Shown: positions 1-5,459 of the stretch, in pieces
Position numbering within the stretch: position 1 is the stretch's first letter
Layout: the number at the start of each line of letters is the position of its first letter
Assembly (NCBI GenBank): GCA_021820675.1
Contig: JAKADI010000162.1
Coordinates: 1 to 5,459 of the forward strand
Direction: 5' to 3'
From: Bacillota bacterium
GTDB taxonomy: Bacteria > Bacillota > Sulfobacillia > Sulfobacillales > Sulfobacillaceae
DNA length: 5,459 nucleotides
The notes under the pieces: generated by a model
What the model was told of the DNA's origin: nothing
Seen by the model: only the letters and a program-made list of their open reading frames with translations
Databases searched by the model: none
Position numbers and translations under genes: made by a program

Positions 1-2
1 AC

Positions 3-230
3 CTGCAAAAGCATTATCACTCCCCGGGTCCCTTATATCGGCAACGGATTGATACCTATGCGGGCAGTGACTACGGCCGTACGGTTGAGGAACTTTTGGA
101 AATGGTGAATATGATGGCCACCAACGAGGAAGAATTCCCCCAGCTACAGCAGGTCTTCGAGCGTTCTGTCAATTATGAAGCTCTTTTTTGGAGCCAAGCG
201 GCTGCTGAAGGGCACTTGCTGGACTCATAA
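3..230 (+). CDS. tenA: TenA-family aminopyrimidine aminohydrolase (thiaminase II), C-terminal fragment
   Basis: The reading frame is open from the left edge to a TAA at 228-230 and gives the last 75 residues of a protein whose start lies outside the window. Two stretches match the end of TenA proteins. One is PLYRQRIDTYAGSDY (fragment residues 10-24), like the family's P-Y-x-x-W-I-x-x-Y-x-S segment. The other is NYEALFWSQA (57-66), like the YE-x-x-FW-x-x-A motif that holds the catalytic Glu (Glu205 of B. subtilis TenA), here E59 of the fragment. The usual Trp of the first motif is Arg or Gln here. TenA hydrolyses aminopyrimidine breakdown products of thiamin for salvage in the cytoplasm. The active-site Cys and the N-terminal helices are not visible. 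A related PqqC/TenA-like helical protein is the main alternative. The downstream gene is far away, so nothing here shows an operon. Confidence 0.75.
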   Translation: MQKHYHSPGPLYRQRIDTYAGSDYGRTVEELLEMVNMMATNEEEFPQLQQVFERSVNYEALFWSQAAAEGHLLDS

Positions 231-1083
231 GAGCGGATTTCCTTACCCACTAATAGCGGATAACAAAGGAAGAATCCGGGTCAAAACGTAACACTAAAAA
301 CGCACTAGGGCCAACTATTGCGTATTGATTGCCGAATAATCCATCATCGCAGTCATGGGACAACATGAATGCCCTCGCCCACGACTTGTTGAGGATAGTC
401 CCCTGATCTGGGCAGACGTCGGAGTGGTGCTAGAGGTTGATCGCACCGCATCACTTGATCCTATGCCTAGAGGACCAACATTGGTGGTGGATTTTGTCGA
501 AGATCATGGCGTCATGAAGGCAACGAGGGCTCAAAGTCCCGGAGGATTTTTAGTGCCATATTCCCGCACGCCACGAGAAAACGCCGGGTTACCTGGTGGC
601 GGCCACGCAATTTGCACCACGTCAGGCGATTCGTGTGCGTTTGACCGTTCAAGACCAAAAACAAGTGCGAACGGTGATGCCCAAGACAACGCCACAGGCC
701 TTTATAGTTCCATAGCATTTGGAGCACATCTGTGACAAATGGCTTCTCGCTGTTGATAGGTTGATAGATTGATGGCTGTAAGTACACTGCGGGTGTGAAG
801 AAACGTTTTCCAGAATTACTGGCGTCTATCATACGAAAGCGCGTGGCAAGCCGCTCTGTCTATTAAACGGACCAAAGAACTCCTCACGCCCATTCCCGTC
901 ATCCGTTATGGCCTTCATGACTGAACGTCTCGATCACTAAGGGGAGTCACTGAGGTTCAGCGTCTAATAGGTATCAATTTTAGGAAACCGCCCCATTGCA
1001 GCTCGCTATCGTATCCACGGGATAGACAAAATTAGACTGATGCCTATGTGGTGTCAGGGTGAAGTGTGGGTTGATAGACTGGC
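231..1083. other. 853-base stretch without an intact gene
   Basis: Between the tenA stop and the end of the regulator gene no reading frame has both a plausible start with a ribosome binding site and recognisable protein content. A plus-strand frame at 355-735 is open for 126 codons but has no Shine-Dalgarno sequence and a composition like an antisense shadow. The part at 531-735 looks like a decayed transposase end on the minus strand (separate entry). Imperfect hairpins at 234-278 and 1037-1057 and tandem GTTGATAG units at 752-775 are the only other structure seen. The 234-278 hairpin lies just after tenA but has no T tract, so it is not a convincing terminator. Confidence 0.6.
531..735 (-). 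pseudogene. Decayed TnpB-like (IS200/IS605 OrfB) zinc-ribbon end
   Basis: Read on the minus strand from 735 downward, the frame gives SQMCSKCYGTIKA followed by a segment ending VRTC, then a TGA at 649-651. This resembles the C-terminal zinc ribbon of TnpB proteins, which typically read S-x-x-CS-x-CGTVKA-x-L-x-L-x-x-R-x-x-x-C. The first CxxC is intact, the GT-I/V-KA stretch lines up, and a later Cys follows an Arg. One Tyr is inserted, and the second CxxC pair is incomplete. A one-base frame change near 651-653 opens a second frame, starting ERSNAHE, that runs to a TGA at 531-533 and could be the remaining tail. Upstream (735 to about 960) the same frame has two adjacent stops and no clear TnpB catalytic segments. 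I see only the motif; the family assignment is from memory of TnpB sequences, and chance similarity is possible. Confidence 0.33.
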
Positions 1084-1947
1084 TTATTGTAGGAGGCTAT
1101 AATTTTTTGCCCACTGTAGCGCTTCTGGTTTGCTGTGAGCGTCAGCCTTGCGGTAGATACTCGCGACATGCGCACGTACGGTACCAGGACTCACGTGAAG
1201 TATGTGGGCAATGCTCCGGTAGGAGTAGTCCTGAGCTATCAAGACAAGGACTTCTTGTTCACGCGGAGTCAAAAGAGAAGCCGGGGAGGTAGAACTGGCT
1301 GCGAGCCTTTTTTTTAAAATTAGCGCGAGCTGATGTGACTGTTCTTTGATGTGTTGTCCGCCCGCAAGGATTTCGTAGACTAAGGGTTGTGCCGTATCAA
1401 CGTCCAGAGCACTCGTCAGCTCATTCATGGCAAGTGTGATATTACCGTATAGTTGCAGAAATTTTTGACGACTGTCGGTGAGTTGGCGGACAAAATATCC
1501 GAACAGACTGGCAATTATCAAAGTGAGGCTCATCAACACAGGCCATACTGGGTGCGGAAAGGTATGCATTAAACGGTGCAGGGACCACATACGGAAAGCG
1601 ATCAGTAGAAGTCCCAAGGCGAGGGCTTTGATGTTGACGGCTGCGAACCAGTACGCTCCTTCGGCAACAGCCACGGGAGCAAGGATGAGACCTGGAATGG
1701 TCGGTGTGGATATATATAGAATATAGAAAGCCAGAGCGTATAGCCCATCACGGACGCAGGAATTGGTGACGGTTGTACGACGGTGTAGTTTCCAAAAACA
1801 CCAGAGCACGTCGAACAAGGCCAAGAGACCAATGCCGAAGGCTGGCCCGCTGTTTTTCGGGGCATCGATCAGTTCGGCAAAACAAAGAAGAGGTACGGCC
1901 AACCGTAGGCTCAATAGTACCTTTGGAGGATCCAAATTATAATGCAT
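1084..1947 (-). CDS. Membrane-anchored LuxR-family transcriptional regulator
   Basis: The 287-aa protein has an N-terminal membrane region and a C-terminal NarL/LuxR-type helix-turn-helix. Hydrophobic segments lie at about residues 9-26, 35-52, 68-91, 93-118 and 131-152, so five or six membrane helices. Residues 155-220 are a polar, probably helical linker. Residues 225-280 are the DNA-binding domain: LTPREQEVLVLIAQ, then IAHIL, then the recognition helix SPGTVRAHVASIYRKA (253-268). The usual Gly of the LIA-x-G turn is Asp240. There is no phospho-acceptor receiver domain, ATPase or periplasmic sensor domain, so signal input must come from the membrane part or linker. The ATG is supported by AAAGGGGAA nine or so bases upstream. 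It diverges from the wall-associated propeller gene, its likely target by position. The signal is unknown. The LuxR call is firm; the target is inferred. Confidence 0.88.
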   Translation of the reverse strand: MHYNLDPPKVLLSLRLAVPLLCFAELIDAPKNSGPAFGIGLLALFDVLWCFWKLHRRTTVTNSCVRDGLYALAFYILYISTPTIPGLILAPVAVAEGAYWFAAVNIKALALGLLLIAFRMWSLHRLMHTFPHPVWPVLMSLTLIIASLFGYFVRQLTDSRQKFLQLYGNITLAMNELTSALDVDTAQPLVYEILAGGQHIKEQSHQLALILKKRLAASSTSPASLLTPREQEVLVLIAQDYSYRSIAHILHVSPGTVRAHVASIYRKADAHSKPEALQWAKNYSLLQ

Positions 1948-1955
1948 TTTGTGTC

Positions 1956-1964
1956 TTCCCCTTT
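1956..1964 (-). promoter_or_regulatory. Ribosome binding site of the LuxR-type gene
   Basis: The minus strand reads AAAGGGGAA, with about eight bases to the ATG at 1945-1947. It supports this start over any internal Met. Confidence 0.65.
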
Positions 1965-1988
1965 GTTCGTAATAAAAGGTCGAGGAAT

Positions 1989-2002
1989 TCTGTAAATACA
2001 GA
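1989..2002. promoter_or_regulatory. 14-bp perfect palindrome, candidate operator
   Basis: TCTGTAAATACAGA is a perfect inverted repeat of six bases around a central AA. It lies between the predicted -10 box (2016-2021) and the ribosome binding site of the LuxR-type gene, so in the first bases of its transcript. A dimeric regulator could bind here and block transcription, which would suit autoregulation. No protein is shown to bind it, and the element is outside the expected promoter of the plus-strand gene. Confidence 0.4.
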
Positions 2003-2015
2003 CTAGTTCTTTATT

Positions 2016-2043
2016 ATTATCGTCGAAGTGTTGGGAATTTCAA
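2016..2043 (-). promoter_or_regulatory. Predicted SigA-type promoter of the LuxR-type gene
   Basis: On the minus strand TTGAAA (2043-2038) is followed after 16 bases by GATAAT (2021-2016). Each box differs from consensus at one base. A start near 2009 would give a leader of about 60 bases that contains the 14-bp palindrome and the ribosome binding site. Overlapping AT-rich registers (ATAATA, TAATAA) could also serve as the -10 with spacing of 17 or 18. Confidence 0.6.
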
Positions 2044-2057
2044 GATGCTTCCGGGGA

Positions 2058-2075
2058 TCTTATAAAAAAATAAGA
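2058..2075. repeat. Inverted repeat with an A6 loop in the divergent intergenic region
   Basis: TCTTAT and ATAAGA are perfect 6-base inverted arms separated by six A residues. The element lies just outside the -35 box of the minus-strand promoter and about 75 bases before the plus-strand start codon. It could be a protein-binding site or simply bendable A-tract DNA; nothing decides between them. Confidence 0.35.
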
Positions 2076-2139
2076 CGATATTCGATAGCATACAACACAC
2101 TTGCTTCAGTACAGTGATTGCAGACTTCATCATGAAACT

Positions 2140-2146
2140 GAGGTGA
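2140..2146 (+). promoter_or_regulatory. Ribosome binding site of the propeller gene
   Basis: GAGGTGA matches seven consecutive bases of the ideal anti-16S complement and ends four bases before the ATG at 2151. It fixes the start, which also gives a well-formed signal peptide. Confidence 0.8.
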
Positions 2147-2150
2147 GCAG

Positions 2151-4046
2151 ATGAAAAAATCCAGCTTAGCACTTATGGGAGCGTTTAGTTTGATCAGCCT
2201 GGGATTTTTGAGTATGGGAACGTATCAGCCAGTGCAGGCAGATCATAGCAAAGCCGGAGAGGGATTCACGGCGCAAGCGGTCGCGCAAATGGCAGAACGA
2301 TTGTTCCCTAGCGGCACGCAAAATGTGGTATTGTGTTCCCGTTCTTCAACCCGCGACATCGCCTTGGGGCAAGCGTTGGCTGCGCGGATATCGGGAGCAT
2401 TGCTCTTAACGGAAAATGCGCATGTCTTAGGCAATCAAACAGTACATGCATTAAAAGCTTTGGCAATTCCCCAAGTGGCAGGCCAGGGCGTTGTTCAACC
2501 ATATCAGTTCCCAACGGGGAAACCCCGGATCTATGTGATTGGCAATACGAAACAAATTAGTGGCTCTATTGTCACTGATCTGAAAGCGCAAGGTTACAAT
2601 ATTCAGCGGCTAGGAGGCCAGGGGCTGTCGTTAGCCAAGACAATTCTTAACCGGGTGGCACCGCCTTTGCCTAAGGCTCCCAATAATAGTTTGGAGTTTC
2701 CCGTTAAGTGGCCAGTTTACGCGGGAGGGCCCACGCATAATGCCGTATTTTCGATTCGCCCTTCAGCACCCAAGTGGGAGCGTACGGGAGTCCAATGGAA
2801 TTTTGCGGAAGATGCAGCCGTGCCTTTGAATGCGCCTTTTCCCGACCTTGCTAATTTAGGATTGCGGGGCGCCCCCGTCAAGATGACGCAGAATTTGGGT
2901 AACGCCGTGGGTGTAAGCGCCGTGAACGGCATTATTTATGCGGAATCTGACGACTACCATCTCTATGCATTGAATGCGAAAAACGGCACCTTGTTATGGA
3001 AGAGCGGACCGCTAGTCAATAACCTCATGGGCAATCCCGTTGTGGCTAATAATCTCGTGTATGTGACTGCAGGGGATACGGGATTTCCGTTCTCCCAGGT
3101 CCTTCACTACGCAATGTCCGGCGGTACCGCAACCTTAACAAGGGGCTTGATGTATGCGGCGATCTATGCTTTTAACGCCCGAACCGGACGTTTGGTCTGG
3201 AGGCAGGATTTTCACGGAAACGCCATGCCAACTCCCATATACCATGATGGCGTGGTTTATGAAGCGACAGGCGGGGGAAACCTTTGGGCCTTTAACGCAA
3301 GAACGGGGGCAGTGAAGTGGAAAACTTCTCTCCAGGGTTTTGACAGCATGTCGAGTCCTAATGTCTATACAAATCCGGTAACGCGCCAAACTGAAATCAT
3401 TGTGGGCACGTCTGATCAGAATCATGTGGTGGCCGTTAACGCGTCCAATGGGTCCATTTTGTGGTCCCAGAAAACGGCATTGAACATTTTTAATACCGGA
3501 ATGGGGGATAATTCACCAACGGTCGATCAGTCCCGGAACCTTGTCATCCAGGATTCGGTCGTGAATTTTAACAAGATCACGAAAACGACGAACTTGGCGG
3601 TGTATGCGATGAATGCCATCACAGGCAAGGTTCTGTGGTCCACAGACTTGGGGACGGGTAACGCTCCGCCTGCCTACAAGGCGGGGGTTAGTATGGTTCA
3701 TAATGGTGTGGTTTACGTAGGCTCTCCCGTAACATCGACTTTTTATGCCCTTAATGAGCAAAACGGGTCAATCTTATGGAAATTTCCCTTTCAAAATGCC
3801 GGTCCTGCAGGTGCGGGGCGGGGTAATGCCGTTTATGCCTATGGAGTGCTTTGGGTCGCAGCAGGGCCGAAGATTTATGCATTGAATCCCAAAACTGGAC
3901 AAGAATTAGGTTCATACAGTCCGGGAGGCCGCTTTGGCATTGTCAATCCTGTTATCGTCGGGGCCACCATGTATCTCGACAATTCCTATGACTGGGTCCA
4001 GGCTATTCCATTGAAAGCCATCGACCCACACGTAACGATATCTTAA
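2151..4046 (+). CDS. Secreted protein: CWB2-like wall-binding module plus PQQ-like beta-propeller
   Basis: The 631-aa product begins with a Sec signal peptide: MKKSS, a hydrophobic core to about residue 22, and a likely cut after PVQA (residue 30). Residues 38-157 resemble one cell-wall-binding-repeat-2 unit: NVVLCSRSSTRDIALGQALA, then ALLLT (83-87), then RIYVIGNTKQIS and RLGG. The rest is a PQQ-like propeller with tryptophan-docking motifs YALNAKNGTLLW (272-283), YAFNARTGRLVW (339-350), WAFNARTGAVKW (379-390), VAVNASNGSILW (427-438), YAMNAITGKVLW (485-496), YALNEQNGSILW (532-543) and a degenerate YALNPKTGQELG (576-587). With the strand near 187-218 this suggests about eight blades. The only Cys is residue 62, so the vicinal disulfide of PQQ alcohol dehydrogenases is absent and enzyme activity is not supported; a binding or scaffold role on the cell surface is more likely. 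It diverges from the LuxR-type gene. Confidence 0.9.
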   Translation: MKKSSLALMGAFSLISLGFLSMGTYQPVQADHSKAGEGFTAQAVAQMAERLFPSGTQNVVLCSRSSTRDIALGQALAARISGALLLTENAHVLGNQTVHALKALAIPQVAGQGVVQPYQFPTGKPRIYVIGNTKQISGSIVTDLKAQGYNIQRLGGQGLSLAKTILNRVAPPLPKAPNNSLEFPVKWPVYAGGPTHNAVFSIRPSAPKWERTGVQWNFAEDAAVPLNAPFPDLANLGLRGAPVKMTQNLGNAVGVSAVNGIIYAESDDYHLYALNAKNGTLLWKSGPLVNNLMGNPVVANNLVYVTAGDTGFPFSQVLHYAMSGGTATLTRGLMYAAIYAFNARTGRLVWRQDFHGNAMPTPIYHDGVVYEATGGGNLWAFNARTGAVKWKTSLQGFDSMSSPNVYTNPVTRQTEIIVGTSDQNHVVAVNASNGSILWSQKTALNIFNTGMGDNSPTVDQSRNLVIQDSVVNFNKITKTTNLAVYAMNAITGKVLWSTDLGTGNAPPAYKAGVSMVHNGVVYVGSPVTSTFYALNEQNGSILWKFPFQNAGPAGAGRGNAVYAYGVLWVAAGPKIYALNPKTGQELGSYSPGGRFGIVNPVIVGATMYLDNSYDWVQAIPLKAIDPHVTIS

Positions 4047-4136
4047 CGCGTCAACGCTCCATGATTGATGGCAAAAGAAGTCACCCCGCTCTATTGCCGT
4101 CAATTTTCTCAAATATGCCTGTGTTCCCCCGGATGA
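4047..4136. other. Spacer after the propeller gene
   Basis: No gene and no convincing terminator are visible directly after the propeller stop. The only inverted repeat noticed, CCAT-GATTG-ATGG, has four base pairs and no T tract. Confidence 0.4.
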
Positions 4137-4514
4137 GGTGCGACAAGTCCGATATCTTGTGGTTATAAGAAGTGTGACGTGGATGAGTGGGCAAACGGAT
4201 GGCGACATTATGATCTTCTAAGCGGTCGTGGACCTTTGATGCCCCGTGTTGTGGACTTGCCCATGAGTCGTGGAACTGCCCGTGTTCTTACCACCCTCGG
4301 ACTCTTTATCTGCCCAATGTTCTTTAAGAGGGCTTTATCCTGTCTTTAGCGGGATGCCATCGTCATGTCGTAAAATTTCACGCACAAAGATGCACCAGAT
4401 TACGCGGATACCAAAATCATCGCTGCAGCGATGCCTTCCGAAGGCGCGTGTGCTGCGTTATCTCATGAGGTTACCAAGTCAATCACACTATCCCAATTGA
4501 TGGTGCGGCGTTAA
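4137..4514 (+). pseudogene. Possible decayed ISL3-like transposase start
   Basis: One plus-strand frame runs from 4137 to a TAA at 4512-4514 with only two internal stops (TAG 4347-4349, TAA 4371-4373). It contains CGYKKC, then RVVDLPMSRGTARV (DLP at 4254-4262), then LFICPMFFKRAL before the first stop. ISL3 transposases begin with a Cys-rich finger, a DLP-x-x-G-x-x-V segment and RRF-x-C...CPRR-x-F-x-ERL, so order and spacing agree. After the stops, residues SEGACAALSHEVTKSIT could correspond to the following helix-turn-helix. No start codon, ribosome binding site or catalytic DDE segment is present. Similarity is weak and judged by eye; an unrelated open stretch is a real alternative. Confidence 0.25.
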
Positions 4515-4519
4515 AAGCC

Positions 4520-4551
4520 ACAAGCTGGGGATAAGGCACCAAACGGCTTGC
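4520..4551 (-). terminator. Weak candidate terminator of the small membrane-protein gene
   Basis: Just after the stop at 4554-4556, the minus strand forms GCAAGC paired with GCTTGT (six pairs including one G-T), with an inner TGG/CCA. It is followed by GGCTTTT. The stem is imperfect, the loop is long and the T run is only four bases, so this is a weak call. Confidence 0.25.
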
Positions 4552-4553
4552 TG

Positions 4554-4964
4554 TTATTCCGCTCCAGCGAGTCCCCGTGCAATTTCTATCGCTTGTGGCG
4601 ATTCGGGATAAAATGTTCCGTTGGGTAATTTCGTCCAATAACTCCAGCGGATGTGTCGATCAACGGGCACGCCAAATCGAAAGTTGCCGCGGCGCCTTTG
4701 ACGCTTGGGCTCCGTGTCGGTTTCAACCCGGTAGACTTCACATCTGGGCAAACTTCCGCCGTGCGATATCGCGTAATGCTCGAGTTGCTCACGGAAGAAA
4801 TCGGGAATATCCGTGTTATCGTCGCAAGATTGCCAATGACTGCGTTGTATTAAAAAGACGTATGCCGCTATGATAACACCTAATAATAAGAAGGCGGAGA
4901 GAACGATAAATGATATCCACATCCATGTCCGCCAGAACTTGTACCAAAACCAGTATCGACTCAC
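4554..4964 (-). CDS. Small single-pass membrane protein of unknown function
   Basis: The 136-aa product is not recognised. Its first 15 residues are rich in aromatic and basic residues (RYWFWYKFWRTWMW), followed by a hydrophobic helix at about 16-39. The basic start predicts the N-terminus inside and the remaining 97 residues outside. The outer part has two Cys (47 and 75) that could pair, an Arg/Lys-rich stretch KRQRRRGNFRF (87-97) and a Tyr/Trp-rich end. The start codon is GTG (4962-4964), chosen because AAAGGGAGG lies eight bases upstream. The gene runs against the tRNA array and ends facing the propeller gene, and it has no visible operon partner. No clear promoter is seen upstream. I regard it as a real gene because of the start signal and the coherent topology, with no function to offer. 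Confidence 0.7.
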   Translation of the reverse strand: MSRYWFWYKFWRTWMWISFIVLSAFLLLGVIIAAYVFLIQRSHWQSCDDNTDIPDFFREQLEHYAISHGGSLPRCEVYRVETDTEPKRQRRRGNFRFGVPVDRHIRWSYWTKLPNGTFYPESPQAIEIARGLAGAE

Positions 4965-4972
4965 GCGCAGAG

Positions 4973-4981
4973 CCTCCCTTT
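4973..4981 (-). promoter_or_regulatory. Ribosome binding site deciding a GTG start
   Basis: AAAGGGAGG on the minus strand ends eight bases before GTG 4962-4964. No ATG competes in this frame nearby, so it decides the start. Confidence 0.7.
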
Positions 4982-4996
4982 GAACGTCTGTTCGAA

Positions 4997-5092
4997 ATGC
5001 ACCTGATCATTTTATTCGCGATCTATTGGGCCATTCCTTCTCTCTTTTACCGGTCATGGCATACGGGGATTCACCCGGACAAATATTTTTAG
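4997..5092 (+). CDS. Possible 31-aa hydrophobic micro-ORF
   Basis: ATG at 4997 to TAG at 5090-5092 encodes MHLIILFAIYWAIPSLFYR and a short polar tail ending HPDKYF. The product would be one membrane helix with a basic-aromatic end, as in many small bacterial membrane proteins. No Shine-Dalgarno sequence precedes the ATG, and the frame continues open upstream into the opposite-strand gene. It may be chance; it lies divergent from the small membrane-protein gene and before the tRNA promoter. Confidence 0.22.
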   Translation: MHLIILFAIYWAIPSLFYRSWHTGIHPDKYF

Positions 5093-5102
5093 AAAATGGG
5101 GC

Positions 5103-5131
5103 TTGCATTTTCCGAGTACCGTCCGTAAAAT
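5103..5131 (+). promoter_or_regulatory. SigA-type promoter of the tRNA array
   Basis: TTGCAT (5103-5108) and TAAAAT (5126-5131) are separated by 17 bases. Transcription would start near 5138 and give a leader of about 40 bases before tRNA-Tyr. Confidence 0.75.
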
Positions 5132-5179
5132 AGTAAAGGCATCAGCACCGTCGTGCATGATGACAAACAATTAAATAAC

Positions 5180-5265
5180 GGATGGGTGCCCGAGTGGTTA
5201 AAGGGGGCGGTCTGTAAAATCGCTGGCTAACGCCTACGTTGGTTCGAATCCAACCCCATCCACCA
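5180..5265 (+). tRNA. tRNA-Tyr (GTA)
   Basis: The seven-base acceptor stem GGATGGG/CCCATCC is fully paired, the discriminator is A and CCA is encoded (5263-5265). The anticodon loop CTGTAAA gives GTA at 5214-5216. The 14-base variable region (5224-5237) forms a GGC/GCC hairpin, as expected for a class II tRNA such as bacterial tRNA-Tyr. The T stem is GTTGG/CCAAC around TTCGAAT. Confidence 0.96.
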
Positions 5266-5266
5266 T

Positions 5267-5343
<77 letters not shown>

Positions 5344-5346
5344 TTG

Positions 5347-5422
<76 letters not shown>

Positions 5423-5459
5423 TTTATTGTTAGTACCCCGGTGTTCTTGTGAGATAAAT

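Noticed and set aside
234..278. Imperfect hairpin after tenA as a terminator
   Set aside because: The stem (CGGATT/AATCCG plus TCCTT/AAGGA) has a bulge and a loop of about 20 bases, and no T run follows.
355..735. 126-codon plus-strand open frame
   Set aside because: No ribosome binding site, no recognisable domain, and an odd composition; the opposite strand in this stretch gives the more protein-like zinc-ribbon pattern.
512..832. 106-codon minus-strand open frame
   Set aside because: It overlaps the TnpB-like stretch in a different frame, where the CxxC motif is absent, and has no start signal.
2042..2061. AAGAT/ATCTT inverted repeat as an operator
   Set aside because: Only five base pairs with a 10-base spacer; such pairs are expected by chance in a region of this size.
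2151..4046. PQQ-dependent alcohol or glucose dehydrogenase
   Set aside because: The propeller repeats fit the superfamily, but the vicinal Cys pair is absent and no catalytic set is recognisable; the only Cys lies in the wall-binding module.
4270..4500. 76-codon plus-strand open frame
   Set aside because: No ribosome binding site or domain; it overlaps the possible transposase remnant in another frame.
4577..4873. 98-codon plus-strand open frame
   Set aside because: It is the antisense of the small membrane-protein gene, which has a strong ribosome binding site and coherent topology.

Overview
The window looks like chromosomal DNA of a Gram-positive (Firmicutes-type) bacterium of medium G+C. 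The support is strong AGGAGG-type ribosome binding sites, a consensus SigA-type promoter before the tRNA genes, tRNA genes that encode their 3' CCA, and a secreted protein with a cell-wall-binding (CWB2, PF04122-type) module. The protein style recalls acidophilic Sulfobacillus-like lineages. That is an impression from memory, not a search result.

Layout. Positions 3-230 hold the C-terminal 75 codons of a TenA-family (thiaminase II) protein, cut by the left edge. Positions 231-1083 have no intact gene, but the minus strand carries what looks like a decayed TnpB (IS200/IS605 OrfB) zinc-ribbon end near 531-735. Positions 1084-1947 (minus) encode a membrane-anchored LuxR-type regulator. It diverges across a 203-bp intergenic region from a 631-aa secreted protein at 2151-4046 (plus), made of a signal peptide, one CWB2-like module and a PQQ-like beta-propeller of about eight blades. 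Positions 4047-4553 again lack an intact gene and may hold a decayed ISL3-like transposase start. Positions 4554-4964 (minus) encode a small unrecognised single-pass membrane protein with a GTG start. The right end is a tRNA array, Tyr(GTA), initiator fMet(CAT) and Thr(GGT), behind a clear promoter.

How the parts may work together. The divergent regulator and surface propeller are the most interesting unit. A membrane sensor with a cytoplasmic LuxR helix-turn-helix sits head-to-head with a wall-associated propeller, and a 14-bp perfect palindrome lies in the regulator's leader. This suggests a one-component, membrane-to-DNA signalling pair controlling a cell-surface protein. The pair is flanked on both sides by apparent transposase debris, so it may be an acquired module. 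The regulatory link and the acquisition are inferences. tenA and the tRNAs are ordinary housekeeping functions.
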